Shown in pieces: positions 30,840-41,324 of a DNA stretch of 64,000 bases; the stretch's first letter is position 1; the number at the start of each line of letters is the position of its first letter. The translations under genes were made by a program, and so were the position numbers. Where the stretch lies: positions 36,652,323 to 36,716,322 of the forward strand of contig NC_074714.1 in the NCBI RefSeq assembly GCF_947242115.1. The letters run 5' to 3'. Source of the stretch: Biomphalaria glabrata (Eukaryota > Mollusca > Gastropoda > Planorbidae). The notes under the pieces were generated by a model. The model ran no database searches, had not been told where the DNA came from, and saw nothing but the letters and a program-made list of their open reading frames with translations.

Positions 30840-31690
30840 TGCCCCCCCTCCCCGTGAAACTGTCTGTTAGGGGAGTCAGGGTTAACTGGTATAGAACAAG
30901 CATTGCACATTAAGATTATGAAAGAAAAGCTCCGCTAAGACGTCACATCTGCCATACTGTTCTTCAAGGAGGGTCATATGGGTAGCGATGACTCTCTCTT
31001 GGCTATTTGTGGTCCATTAAAGGAACACGTAGGAACCCCTTTATGGCTCGACCTCCGGTCTCGCTTATAAAGAAGAACCCCAAGGCGTGGCTCAATGAGC
31101 CTTTGCTCACGATAACGAATTTCTAAATGATCAGGAGTATCTAAGAGAAGGTTTCAATGTGGCAAACTTTACCGCTCCAGAATCAGCTTGTTGAATCAAA
31201 TCATATTCTGCCCGAACTCACGAAGAAACCAAAACCAGGGATTTATCTCTGCGCATCCATTGTCTTTCAAGACAGAAAACATATATGCGTGTTTTCCAAA
31301 CAGAATATACATTTATATAAATAACATTAAAGAATATCTCTCCTTACGGGTTTATAAAGCAATCTTTTTAAGTATAGTAAAATATTTTAAGACGGTTGTT
31401 TCTAATTTCATAGACAAATTTAATTCCAATATTTGTTTTGCTTTGAGTGTACAGTTAGTAGGCCACAACTGTCAAAACGTTGCAATGTAAGCCAAACTTA
31501 TGCAACTTGAAGGAAACTACTTCAGAATTGAAGTGAAGATTTGAAGTGCTTTTTTTTAGAGACGAAGAAAGAAACATTCACAGTCACTTCACATAACCCT
31601 TCCCCACAACCCTTCCCAACTCATTCAGCTTGTTTAGCTTCTAGGATAATCAACTTTTGAATACAAAAAAGTAGTTAAAAAGTAGAGTTC
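30840..31690. other. Intergenic spacer
   Basis: GC content is a little higher at 30840-31180. Nothing recognisable was found apart from a short C-run at 30842-30850. The longest frame, at 31188-31490, has no family resemblance. Confidence 0.4.
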
Positions 31691-31694
31691 CCCT

Positions 31695-31930
31695 TTCAGA
31701 CCTTGTGGTCTATAGGGCAGATGATGTAAACCTACGGTTAACGAGTGGCCAGCACAACGACCAACTGCCATTACTTTTTCCCAACTAATGTCAGGTACCC
31801 ATAAGAGCTGGGTGGACTAGGAGGCGCCCAAAGATCCCGATGTTCAAAATCCCAGTCTTCACCAGAATTCGAACCTGGGACCCCCGGTTCAGAAGCCAAG
31901 CGTTGTACTGCTCAGCCACCGCGCCTCCAT
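31695..31930 (-). mobile_element. tRNA-derived SINE, family S1 (best-preserved head)
   Basis: On the reverse strand it begins GGAGGCGCGGTGGCTGAGCA, which contains an A-box match TGGCTGAGCAG. About 40 bases later comes the B-box-like GGTTCGAATTC. The body continues with GTCCACCCAGCTCTTATGGG and ends CTATAGACCACAAGGTCTG. The opposite-strand copy at 12045-12275 shares all of these blocks. Confidence 0.88.
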
Positions 31931-31934
31931 ACAA

Positions 31935-32580
31935 AGCATACAAAGCCATCAATTTAAGAAGAAAAAAAAATTTAAAATAGTTTTAAAAAACAACAAAGCT
32001 TATATTAAGCTTAGTTGTATCAATTGGTTTGGATCCGTCATGTAATTAAATTTGTAATAAATCTAGATTAACAATAATAAATCTGTGCGATTAGAAATAT
32101 TTTTACCAAGAGTTTTTGTTTAGCGCAATTTAATGCTTTTAGCATTTTCAATACGCTATGATCCTATCACGTGTCTGGACCAGTTGGAAAGACGTGGGAA
32201 AGGGGCAGGAGGAGAAAGAAGGTGGTATCTGGGTGATCGCTTTTTAAATGCATTTTAAAAAAAGGTGAACGACCTAAATTCGAAATCTAGGGCTAAAGCC
32301 TCCTGAGCCTTCTCAAGCCAATACACTAACCACTGTGACATGGAAGTGCCTATGAAAATAAAAGGTTTTAAAGTTATATAAATCTTAGTTTCAAACTTTT
32401 CTCTCTTCAAGCAAAGAGGGGACTTATTAAACGTATACTACCACATCTGTGAAGTACAATTTCTTTCCCTTGTTCGAGATACCAATCAATATAAAGAATT
32501 ACCAATAGTTATATACAGTCTATATATTAACACACGCAAAAAAAAAAAGAATACTTTAAAAAACAAACAATGGTAATCTA
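31935..32580. other. Intergenic spacer
   Basis: AT-rich with A-runs. The segment 32290-32350 has tRNA-SINE-like words (CGAAATCTAGGGCTAAAGCC, AACCACTGTGACATGGAAG) but no clear boxes. No gene is seen. Confidence 0.4.
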
Positions 32581-32669
32581 AGTGTGAGCTTGTGCTCCCA
32601 GAGCTATATTTTTATATATATTATTTTTATAGGCTAGTGCCAAACTTATTTGTACTTTCGCTTTTTGTG

Positions 32670-32813
32670 TATAAAAAGTGATGCCACGCTGTTTTAAAAA
32701 CAGTTCAGTGTACAGTTGACCAGTGGTCAGTACCATATCTGTCTGTGTGACAGCTGAAGATATTTGTGGTCTGTCGTCTAATTATATTTTTATTCCTGTA
32801 CCTGGGACGGCCT
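32670..32813 (+). promoter_or_regulatory. Candidate core promoter and untranslated first exon
   Basis: TATAAAA at 32670-32676 is followed 28-36 bases later by an initiator-like TTCAGTGT (32704-32711), and then by a GTAAGT donor at 32814. No matching downstream exon was found, and AATAAA occurs at 33654-33659. This could be a lncRNA or upstream exon, or part of a solo LTR-like block. Transcript data would decide. Confidence 0.35.
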
Positions 32814-33089
32814 GTAAGTGTAGAAATATTTTATATTTTTTACTAGATCTATACTATGTGTAAGGTAGTTATTTTATTTTCTACTTGGACTATTTGTCAT
32901 AATAGTTGGCAACATGCTGTACGGAAGATGGCGGCGTCAATCAGTCCTAATAGAATATAGATCTAATATAGTTTTGCATTTATGTATTGCAGGCTATTGG
33001 TACTGCTTTTAACTGCTGCTTTTAGCTGCTGTGTTACTGCTGAAATACATGCTGCTGTATCTAATATTGTTGCTTATAATTGCTGTTGT

Positions 33090-33320
33090 AGATTTATTCT
33101 AATTCTAGGGAATCTAGTTTTATTTTGTTTCTGCTATTGATAGTTTTGTTATTTTTTCTGTAGATTGTAGATCTATTGAAGTCTATTCTAATTCTAGGGA
33201 ATCTAGTGTTATTTTGTTTCTGCCATTGATAGATCTAGTTTTAAAGTTTTGTTATTGTTTCATTAGATCTATTCTAATTCTATCGAAGCTAGTGTTATTT
33301 TGTTTCTGTAGTGACTAGTG
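33090..33320. repeat. Three imperfect repeats of about 90-110 bp
   Basis: Each contains ATTCTAATTCTAGGGAATCT (or a near match), then GTGTTATTTTGTTTCTG and an ATTGATAG or equivalent. The units start near 33094, 33183 and 33271. Confidence 0.75.
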
Positions 33321-33677
33321 TAGTGTTGCCTAAGTGGCTTAGTTATAGTCTGTTTCTTGCTTTAGCTGGTTAGTAATTAGTTTAGTCTAGTTAGTAAGGT
33401 ACTAAGACTTAAGGTGTTCTTGTTTTAGTTTTAGGCTAGGGTTAGAGTTATTGGTTGAGATTGAGTGTAGTAGTAGAATATTGTAGATCTAGGTCTAGTG
33501 TAGTAGTTGTAGTGATTTTGTTAGATAGTTGGTTTGATCAGTTTGTGTTGGTTTGGTTAGTTTGTTAGTGTTTGTAGTGGTGTAGATTTAGAGGGTAGTT
33601 TATAGTGGTTAGTGTATATGTATTATATTTTATTATTATTTGATTCCATGTAAATAAAGTTTCATTTTGTTTATTTA

Positions 33678-33725
33678 TACTAAACTAAAGTTTGTTATCT
33701 TGTTTCCATTTAGTTTAGTTTAGTA
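33678..33725. other. Perfect 12-bp inverted repeat (hairpin)
   Basis: TACTAAACTAAA at 33678-33689 pairs exactly with TTTAGTTTAGTA at 33714-33725 around a 24-base loop, about 20 bases after AATAAA. It may help end transcription or may be the edge of a repeat. No function is shown. Confidence 0.6.
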
Positions 33726-33892
33726 TGTCTGGTTACTTATGTGACTCTAGCCCCTTGGTCGTAGACTGAGGTGTCACAGATGAGCCCACCCAGTAGCGCT
33801 AACATCTGCCTACTGTTAGGTAAATTTTAATGTTGAGCAGCAGAGAATAGGTCCTCTCTACCACTCGCGCCTGCCTGACCAGCTCACATAAG

Positions 33893-33995
33893 GAAAAGAA
33901 CCGCTAATTACTGCTATTTACCTGAAACTAGCAGGGTTTAGCTCCCTTTCTTCTATGTAAAACAAAATTAATTAATTAGGAATAATTGATTTTTT
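33893..33995 (+). repeat. Dispersed repeat (GAACCGCTAAxTACTGC family), copy 2
   Basis: Shares GAACCGCTAATTACTGC, AGCTCCCTTTCTTCTAT and a run of AAAACAAAATTAATTAA with 20028-20150 and the tail of 35165-35480. Confidence 0.6.
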
Positions 33996-34007
33996 TTTTT
34001 ATTTTTG

Positions 34008-34420
34008 AGGGCGCGGTGGCTCAGTGCTAAAGCGCTTGGCTTCAGATTCTGTAGTTCTGGGCATGGGCGTCCCCAGAGGGGTGCAAGGTCATGCATCTGC
34101 ACCCCCTGGATTCTGAGTAGCCGAATTCTAGCCAATTTTTTTCTCCGTCAAATCCATTATTTTCTAAGTAGCAACTGATGTACAGTTGTAAAGATAAGCT
34201 ATTTAATTAGACTAATAATAATAATAATAATAACTTTATTACCAAGAAGGAAATTTTCTTACAATTTATGCATTACATATCACAAAACTAGCCTAGGCTT
34301 ATCAGGAATTGATGCGGACCATGTACGTGCACCCCCTCCCTGAATTCCGAATAGCTAAATTTTAGACGAACTTTTGCACCTTCAAATCAATTAACTTCTT
34401 GAAAGTAGCAACTTAACCAG
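34008..34420 (+). repeat. Composite repeat: SINE head, duplicated module and AAT-linked segment
   Basis: It starts with an S1 SINE head (GGGCGCGGTGGCTCAGTGCT) that breaks off at about 34055. Two related modules follow at about 34095-34180 and 34328-34410. Both begin GCACCCCCT, contain GAATAGC- or GAGTAGCCGAATT-like text, and end AAGTAGCAACT. Between them lies an AAT-linked repeat (34209-34285). Confidence 0.6.
34209..34285 (+). repeat. AAT-linked short repeat, copy 1
   Basis: (AATAAT)n is followed by CTTTATTACCAAGAAGGAAA, TTTTCTTACAATTTATGCATTACA. It is homologous to 37669-37737, which sits directly behind the third R2/R4-type LINE copy. Confidence 0.7.
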
Positions 34421-35164
34421 CAATGCTTCCACCTGAGTATAGTTGCAATGATTTGCTATAATTGTAATGAACTAGAAAAAACTAATAAGGAGTTGATGGC
34501 CGACCATGTCTGTGGCATTTACTTCTCGATAGACGATCTTTTCCCTTTGCAACTTGAGATGGAGTGACCTCTCCATTGCTGGGGGAAAGCCTGGGTGGTA
34601 AATTTGCGAGTGCTGCGCTGTCCACACGTCGAAAATCGCCTCTTTTTTATACTGACCAGATCCAAAGGGATGGAAAATCATCGCTATTTGGGGTCAGTTA
34701 GATGGAGAGCTTGCCGGAAAGCAGAGATCTTTCCACCGCGCCCCTGCTTACGGGGCTCCAGAACCGAATTTTTTGTCAGGGTTCCTAAAACGATGCAAGA
34801 GCTGGAACGTGAAGAAGACTCTCAGCACTGTGCACGATAAGCGTTCAGCTTGTCCATCACGACGAGAAGCAATTCTTCAGTCAAGTTTTTGACAGTTTCG
34901 GCAGCTACAGTCAACTTTGGCATTTTTTTTTTACCGTATGGAGACATGGGCCGCACGGATAAACTTAACAACATATACAATAAATAGTTTGTTTGCTTGT
35001 TTATTTTTTTTTTTATTTCATGACACAAGCATTTACAGTGCTTTTAATATAACATAGGGCAAGAAAAAAAAAGGGGGGGGGGGACGCACTAGTACTTTTC
35101 TTTAATAATCTGCGTAACTAGAAAGAATAAGAAAGTTAAAGCTACGACTAAAGCCATAGGTCGG
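34421..35164. other. Intergenic spacer
   Basis: The segment 34480-34870 is GC-richer than its surroundings and may be a worn mobile element (text near 34730-34760 reads CCGCGCCCCTGCTTACGGGG). No protein family is recognised in any frame. A G-run lies at 35072-35084. Confidence 0.4.
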
Positions 35165-35480
35165 AACTTACACCCCCCAGCAAAAAATCCTCGTCCTGGG
35201 TTTGAATCTCGGTGAAGACTAGGATTTTGAATTTCAGTATTTAAGAGCGCACCTGAGTCCACCCAACTCTAACGGGTTCCTGACTTTAGTTGGGGAAAGT
35301 AAAGGCGGTTGGTCGTTGTGCTGGCCACATGAAAAAGATGACCTTAATATCATCTGCCCCATAGATTGAAAGGTCAGATAGCAGGGGTTAACTCCCATTC
35401 TGCTATATAAAACAAAATAACTAATCACCAATGATTAATTAATTGATTAGTTAATATTTTTTATTGATTCGTGTCTTGTC
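35165..35480 (+). mobile_element. tRNA-derived SINE, family S1, 5'-shortened
   Basis: Begins near a B-box-like CTGGGTTTGAATCTCGG. It continues with GAGTCCACCCAACTCTAACG, GTTGGTCGTTGTGCTGGCCA and CATCTGCCCCATAGATTGAA. It then runs into the GTTAACTCCCATTCTGCTAT tail shared with 33893-33995. Confidence 0.8.
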
Positions 35481-35487
35481 ACGCACA

Positions 35488-35700
35488 ATGCGTGGTCGAG
35501 GGGCTAAGTACGCTTGAACTTGGCTTGGCTACCTATGAAGGGGGCTCGAGGTTCGAGCAGAGTTATGTTTAATGAGCATCTAAAGGCTGCACGGAAAACC
35601 ATCTTCCAGATACCACCTCCCCCCTCCATTGGTCCACAAATGAGATTGTTGCAGAATCCCAGCATATCCGGGGAAGCAGCTATGTACAGCTGTTAGAAAA
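35488..35700 (+). mobile_element. tRNA-derived SINE, family S3
   Basis: Starts GCGTGGTCGAGGGGCTAAG (A-box-like TGGTCGAGGGG). It has CTCGAGGTTCGAGCAGAGTT (B-box-like GGTTCGA) about 60 bases later and ends with GGTCCACAAATGAG text. The reverse-strand copy at 41290-41545 is longer. Confidence 0.75.
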
Positions 35701-37020
35701 ACACAATGTACGGGCTTTACAAATACTTGAATTTATCCCTTGACAAAAATGAAACTGACACTCCCCTCCATCGCTCTTTTAAAATCATTTTTTTAAAAGC
35801 CAGTCTGGCAAGTTTGTACAAAGCCTATAACAACTCACTCTCTCTGGGTGGAATCTTGAACACGTTTTTACTCCCAAATCCCATTCTCGTAATTGCACAA
35901 TTATTTATTTTTGCATCATTTAAAAAATGAACTAATTAGTTAACCAATTAGTTGTAATTTAATAACTTTTGTTCTAAACAGAAAATGTGCGAAGCTAGGA
36001 GGAGATGACACTTACAAATACTTGAATAGCTAAGAGACTAACACGCCGGCATTTCATCATCGAAACCTCCAGCTCGAATTCAGACTCCAACAACTTTAAA
36101 ACAAAAATAGCTTTTGAAAAGGCAGCATTGAAATCTTCTCCCAGATACTCCTGCCGCACTTTTTTTTCGACTGGCCCACAAAAATGATTAGACCTAGCGC
36201 GTTGAGCATGCTAAAGGCATGAAAGTTGCGCAAAATAATAACAATTAATGCACATATTTTTAATCGCACCAATGCATTAATAGTAAATAGATAGTCCACA
36301 TTCAATTTAAAAAATACTAATAAAGCCAACATGACTAATTCAAAATAATTGATGAAATCTCACTCTATATTAGCTTTTTTTTTTTTAAAGTATTTTTTGT
36401 TATATTTTACTTATTAATTTATGTTAGGCCTCACAATCTGTTACTTTTGGTAACCTAATTGATGTAGAGTTGTTGACTGTCTCCTCATCTTTTTTTTTTT
36501 AAAGTTGAATTACCTTGTATATACTATACCAGTATTTCCCCAATTTTCAACATATTTGTACCCCTTTTTGAGTTTTTGTAATGCTGAGCATCTTTTTCCC
36601 CACACCAAATATACTTGCATGAGTAGAATAAAAATATTAGTGCTGAGATGACAGATCATACTGCTTGGTTCAATGAAGGCTCATTTTAATCTGAGCTGCT
36701 AATCCACGTTTATCAGTCTGTTCCTTTTTGTTTTTAGGTTCAATATTTACAAAAAGCAACTAGATCTACACATAAATATGAAGTTGTAGAAAGAATTTTA
36801 CCATGTTAAAATAATTAAATAGAAACCCCAGCCTACTCCAGGCGGGTAGATTAGACTACGTCTAAATCAGAGTAATGAAATGTTTTTATAGTTTAATTCA
36901 TTAATTTTAGTTTAGTTTAACTGTCTTTTGAGATTAGTGATAACCTTTTAGTTAAACTACTTCAATTTAGTTGAAACTTATAATTTTAGTTTAACTTTTT
37001 AAATTAAGTTTAATTACCAT
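35701..37020. other. Intergenic spacer
   Basis: No gene is seen. A CCAGTATTTCCCCAATTTTC block at 36530 resembles a worn hAT terminus. The segment 36890-37010 is rich in TTTAGTTTA words. The rest is AT-rich. Confidence 0.4.
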
Positions 37021-37152
37021 TACTATACTATACTATACTATACTATACTATACTATACTATACTATACTATACTATACTATACTATACTATACCATACAA
37101 TGCTATACTATACTATACTATACTATACTATACTATACTATACTATACTATA
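37021..37152. repeat. (TACTA)n pentanucleotide array 1
   Basis: About 26 five-base units, interrupted once near 37092-37103, running into a TAA tract that borders the third R2/R4-type LINE copy. The same five-base satellite recurs at 39661-39916. Confidence 0.95.
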
Positions 37153-37167
37153 ATAATAATAATAAAA

Positions 37168-37668
37168 ATAAATACTCTCCGCAAGATGTTCTCGAGTCTA
37201 CTGAACATCTGCTGTACTGGGATAAGCCTATTCTGACCGACAAAACGGTAGATTTCAATCGCCCGGATCTGCTGTTCATCGATAAAAAAGAAAAAACCGC
37301 TACCATTATCGATATCGCCGTACCACTGTCTCATAATTTAAGAAAAACTGAGATAGAAAAACAAAGAAAATATGGGAACCTAGGCTTGGAGATAAGCGTC
37401 TATGGAAATTGTCCAAAATAACAATATACCCCATTGTTATATCAACCGAGGGGATAATAACAACTGACCTCACAGACACCTTCAAGGCCCTTAACATTCC
37501 TAGGAACATCTTCGTTGCCTGTCAGAGGGCGGCACTGCTGCAGAGCTGCCACATCACCAGAAAATTCCTCAGTGGAAACTGTTAAAGGGACTACGATGAA
37601 TTTTGTTTCTCTTTAGCGAAACTCGACCCTGGCAGCGCCAGAGAATGACTACTCGTTCATTTCTAACA
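37168..37668 (+). mobile_element. R2/R4-type LINE, 5'-truncated 3' end (copy 3)
   Basis: Nearly identical to 905-1404 of copy 2. It encodes the endonuclease part (PD..D and KQRKY motifs) but not the zinc finger. One base is missing at about 37391 (GGAGATAAGCG against GGAGATTAAACG), which shifts the frame. It starts at a TAA tract and ends TTCTAACATAATAATAAT. Confidence 0.85.
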
Positions 37669-37737
37669 TAATAATAATAATCTTTATTATCCGTAAGGAA
37701 ATTTGTCTTACAATTTGTGCATTACACCAAACAATAA
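37669..37737 (+). repeat. AAT-linked short repeat, copy 2
   Basis: ATAATAATAATCTTTATTAT is followed by CCGTAAGGAAATTTGTCTTA and CAATTTGTGCATTACA, as at 34209-34285. The LINE probably entered the TAA run at the head of this repeat. Confidence 0.7.
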
Positions 37738-37757
37738 ACATTATAACTATAATTTGT

Positions 37758-39613
37758 GTCTGTTTCATGGGCGTAGACAGGATTTTTTTTCGGGGGGGGG
37801 GGGGGGGGTTGGGGGGTAAAAAATTTTCTCACCCCCCCCCCCGACCCCCCCCCCCCCGCGAAAAAAAATTATATGTATTTGTGTGTGTGTACATAATCTT
37901 TATTACACTCTGACCCTTCATTCTTTCGGAAGACGTTTATTGTGCCCTAGAATAGGTTCTTCCATGAGTTAGTGGAAAAATTGTAGATTCCCCGATATTA
38001 CTAGCAAAGGGGTCTGGGGGGAGCGCTAGGAGCTCCCCCAGCGCGGGGCGAAGCCCCGCCGCCAAGCACTATTTCTGATATTGAAAACCAACAAAATGCA
38101 TATTCTGTGGTATCTACAGTGCATTTACCTGCTATTAAAAAGTTTTATTTCAAAAACCTAATGTGATATTCTTACTGACTTAGACCCTCCCAAGACGTTC
38201 AGAGCATTTGACGTCAAGCTTTTCCATAAAAATCTGTCACTGGTAATGTCTGAAGCCTCTTCCCACCTACCATGAGGACCTCCATGAATGAGTGGCATAA
38301 AGATGTACTAGGATATGATTGCAACTCTTCTTATGCGTAATTCATTATGTCGGAGAACATTTCCCGCAAACCTCATGCGTCGTTCTCTCACAATCTTACT
38401 AAGGGGTCGACTCCCAGTTCGGCATAGGATTTCCTTGATTTAGACCCGATCTCTATAACTGACTCCTAAAATCTGTCTTAGCCATCTTTGTTGAGCTACA
38501 TTTAGTGTTTTTCGATTTCGGTAGATGACTATTCACTGCAGTTTATTAATGGAGCCCTGCCACTGGTAAAAATGTGTAACCTCTCTTGAATACGCTCTTG
38601 GAATTAAGTGACTGTAGTTTGCTTTAGATTTTATATCCAAAAGAGAAGTTTTATCGTCAAAATCTTCTGTTGGGGCATTTCTACCTCAAAATGCTCTGTA
38701 GGGGGATCTTAGACTCAAAACCATCTGGAGGGGTTTTAAACTTTAAAAAAAAAGCCATCTGTAGAAGAAGGGTTTAAACTCAAAACCCCGATTGGCTTGG
38801 CTACGCTCAAATAATTTCAGTGTGTAATTTGCTTTTTTTTATATTGAAGATGTATTTTTAGCATCAAACCCCTCTGAATGGGGGTTTAAACTCAAAACCC
38901 CTTTCGGCAACGCTCATAGCATTTTGAGTGCGTAATTTTGCTTTTTTCTTACACTGAAGATGTATTTTTATCCTCAAACCCCCCTGGCGGGGGGTTTAAA
39001 CTCAAAACCCCTTTGACTACGCTCATAGATTTTAGAGTGAGTAATTTTCTTTTATTTATATTGAAGAGCTACTTTTTAGCTTCAAATTCCACTGGAGGGG
39101 AGTTTAAACTCAAAACCATTTAGACTACACTCATAACATTTTTAGTGTATAATTTGCTTTGTTTTTATTATTAAAGAGGTAACCCATTTAGCTACGCTCA
39201 TAACATTTTGAGTGCGTAATTAGCTTTTTTTTTATATTAAAAAGGGGGCTTATCGTAAATTTTAGACGGGGTTTGAAAATCAAAATCTTCCTTAACTGTG
39301 CTCTTGGAATTAGGGGATTTTCGTTTGCATTTTTCTTGTTTTGTTTTATAGAAGAGGGGGAATAAACTGCAAAAACGCAGGTAGGGAGTTTAAAACTCAA
39401 ATCCCTGGTAGGGGGTTTTAAACTCAAAACCCCTTTGGTTGTGCTGGGCAAGTGATGGTTTAGTATTAAAATCTCACCTAAAATAAACAAAAGCAAAGCA
39501 AAAAATCAGTCACTAAATTCCGACTCCCCCCCCCCCGAAGGGGTGATTTCATTTCGGGGGGGGGGGGGGGGTTGAACTCCAACCCCCCCCCTGGCTACGC
39601 CCATGGTCTGTTT
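37758..39613. mobile_element. CATGGGCGTAG inverted-repeat element with perfect 8-bp TSD
   Basis: The element proper is 37766-39605 (1840 bp). It is flanked by the exact duplication GTCTGTTT (37758-37765, 39606-39613). The termini CATGGGCGTAGACAGG and CCTGGCTACGCCCATG are inverse. Long G-runs and C-runs lie just inside both ends (37791-37856 and 39524-39592) and could fold back on each other. The interior has the GGGGCGAAGCCCCG block and about five 108-bp modules. No transposase is seen, so the copy is non-autonomous. The 8-bp duplication suggests hAT, but the superfamily is unproven. Confidence 0.85.
38600..39245. repeat. About 108-bp tandem modules inside the CATGGGCGTAG element
   Basis: Each module has GGGTTTAAACTCAAAACCCC, then a CTACGCTCATA word, a TGAGTGCGTAATTTGCTTTT word and ATATTGAAGA.GTATTTTTA. 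The CGCTCA anchor occurs at 38804, 38911, 39020, 39128 and 39195. The first three spacings are 107-109 and the last is 67, so the final unit is shortened. Confidence 0.85.
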
Positions 39614-39660
39614 GTCTTTGCTATCGGTGTCTTGTATCTCTTTTGTGATGGTAAAAATCA

Positions 39661-39916
39661 CTATACTATACTATGCTATACTATACTATACCATACCATA
39701 CAATGCTATACTGTACTATACTATACTATACTATAGGCTACTATACTATACTAATACTATACTATACTATAAGCTACTATACTATACTATACTATACTAT
39801 ACTAAACTATACTATACTATACTATACTAAACTATACTATACTATACTATACTATACTATACTATACTATACTATACTATACTATACTATACTATACTAT
39901 ACTATACTATACTATA
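39661..39916. repeat. (ACTAT)n pentanucleotide array 2
   Basis: About 50 units of the same five-base satellite as 37021-37152, with occasional substitutions in the left half and a pure run in the right half. It generates Tyr/Ile-rich spurious ORFs. Confidence 0.95.
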
Positions 39917-40506
39917 ATATGTTAGAGTAAAGAGTATGTGTTTTAGTCCAACAAAATTGCTCACACACACGTCTGCAGTGGCGATGGTTTGACCATTCCA
40001 AAAATAGAACACTTGTCTCTACAGCATGCTATTTCCGGTAACTTACTAAGCGCGCGCTATGACCGATGTGACGTGGTTTCTTACAAAAGGGGACGTGGGT
40101 GGGGCGGGACACTGGGAGATGTGAGTAGATAAGTTTTACCGAGTTATAGACCGGCGTCACAGTCTTATGGTCAACATGCTATTTCCTATTTCATTACTGG
40201 CGCAGAAGTGGGTCCTGAGATGTACGGAGATCAATGATAAATAGAAAGATATAGGCCGACATATTCTGTTGTAGGAGTAAAGAGGGTATATTTGATATCA
40301 ACACTGGGTATTAGCTAATTAGTCTTACTTTCAGGGTAGCTTCCTCACTAGTATTTGGAAGAAGATCAACAATTGTCTTGGCTCAACTGACAAACGTATT
40401 TAACATCGCTTCTCGTTAGGGTTTTGATTCGTTTCCAGAACTGGTTGGTTTTTGGCAGCAGTCAATACGAGATCATCAAGAAAGAAGCTGGAGCATACAA
40501 CTAACA
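39917..40506. other. Intergenic spacer
   Basis: Two segments near 40026-40060 and 40165-40200 share ATGCTATTTCC-like text. The DNA is GC-richer than average. No gene is recognised. Confidence 0.4.
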
Positions 40507-41291
40507 CCATAAACCAGTGATGCGTAAAATACGGATCGCGAGCCACATCCACCAACGACGTTGTTCTATCCTGCCACCGAAATGTCAACATTTGTGATTT
40601 ATTGCAACGAGAGAGCAGAAGAAATGACAAATGATTGTAGAATGATAGCCTACTAGAATCTACCAGGAGAAGTGTATGAACTTATTTGTGGAACATGATC
40701 AGCCAAAATGTTTGAGTTTTAGGCTTACAGAAAATGTGGCTTTTTGTTTTTTTAATAACATTAAACGGCATTATGAAACTAAAAAGATGGCATTCTTGGT
40801 TTGAGCATCGAAACAAAAATAATATTAAATAACGCCTAGAGATGGTCGATTGATGACAACAAGAAAATAATTCGTTGGTAAGGCTGCAGGATAGCTACAA
40901 AGTCGCTCACGTTTTAAATAGAGCAATCAAGCCATTTTCCGACAGCGAAAAAGGTGCTTGCTAGCAGCGATTGAAGAAAGAAATAATACAGTTGACATTG
41001 TCAGTCTTTCTCAAGACAATGACAAGACAGGGAAAACATGTGGGTGGAAATCGCCATTCAAAACACAGATCAGCAGATTTCGAAATATTTTCTGTTTCAG
41101 CTGACCAGTTCACGGGCATATCTGCTATCCCTCAACACTAGGCAATTTAATCGCGGTACAAAGAGCAATTTTGAAATCATAGTCGAAGTGTTACTGGTGG
41201 AGCCAGAAATTTGGTTTGATCATTTGATGTCACAGCGGACAGGCAGCAAGAGTTATTTGAAAATTTGGAAATGAGCGTCTTTCTTAGTTGC

Positions 41292-41324
<33 letters not shown>

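Noticed and set aside
39603-39930. Small proteins of YYTILYYT type
   Set aside because: They are translations of the ACTAT satellite.
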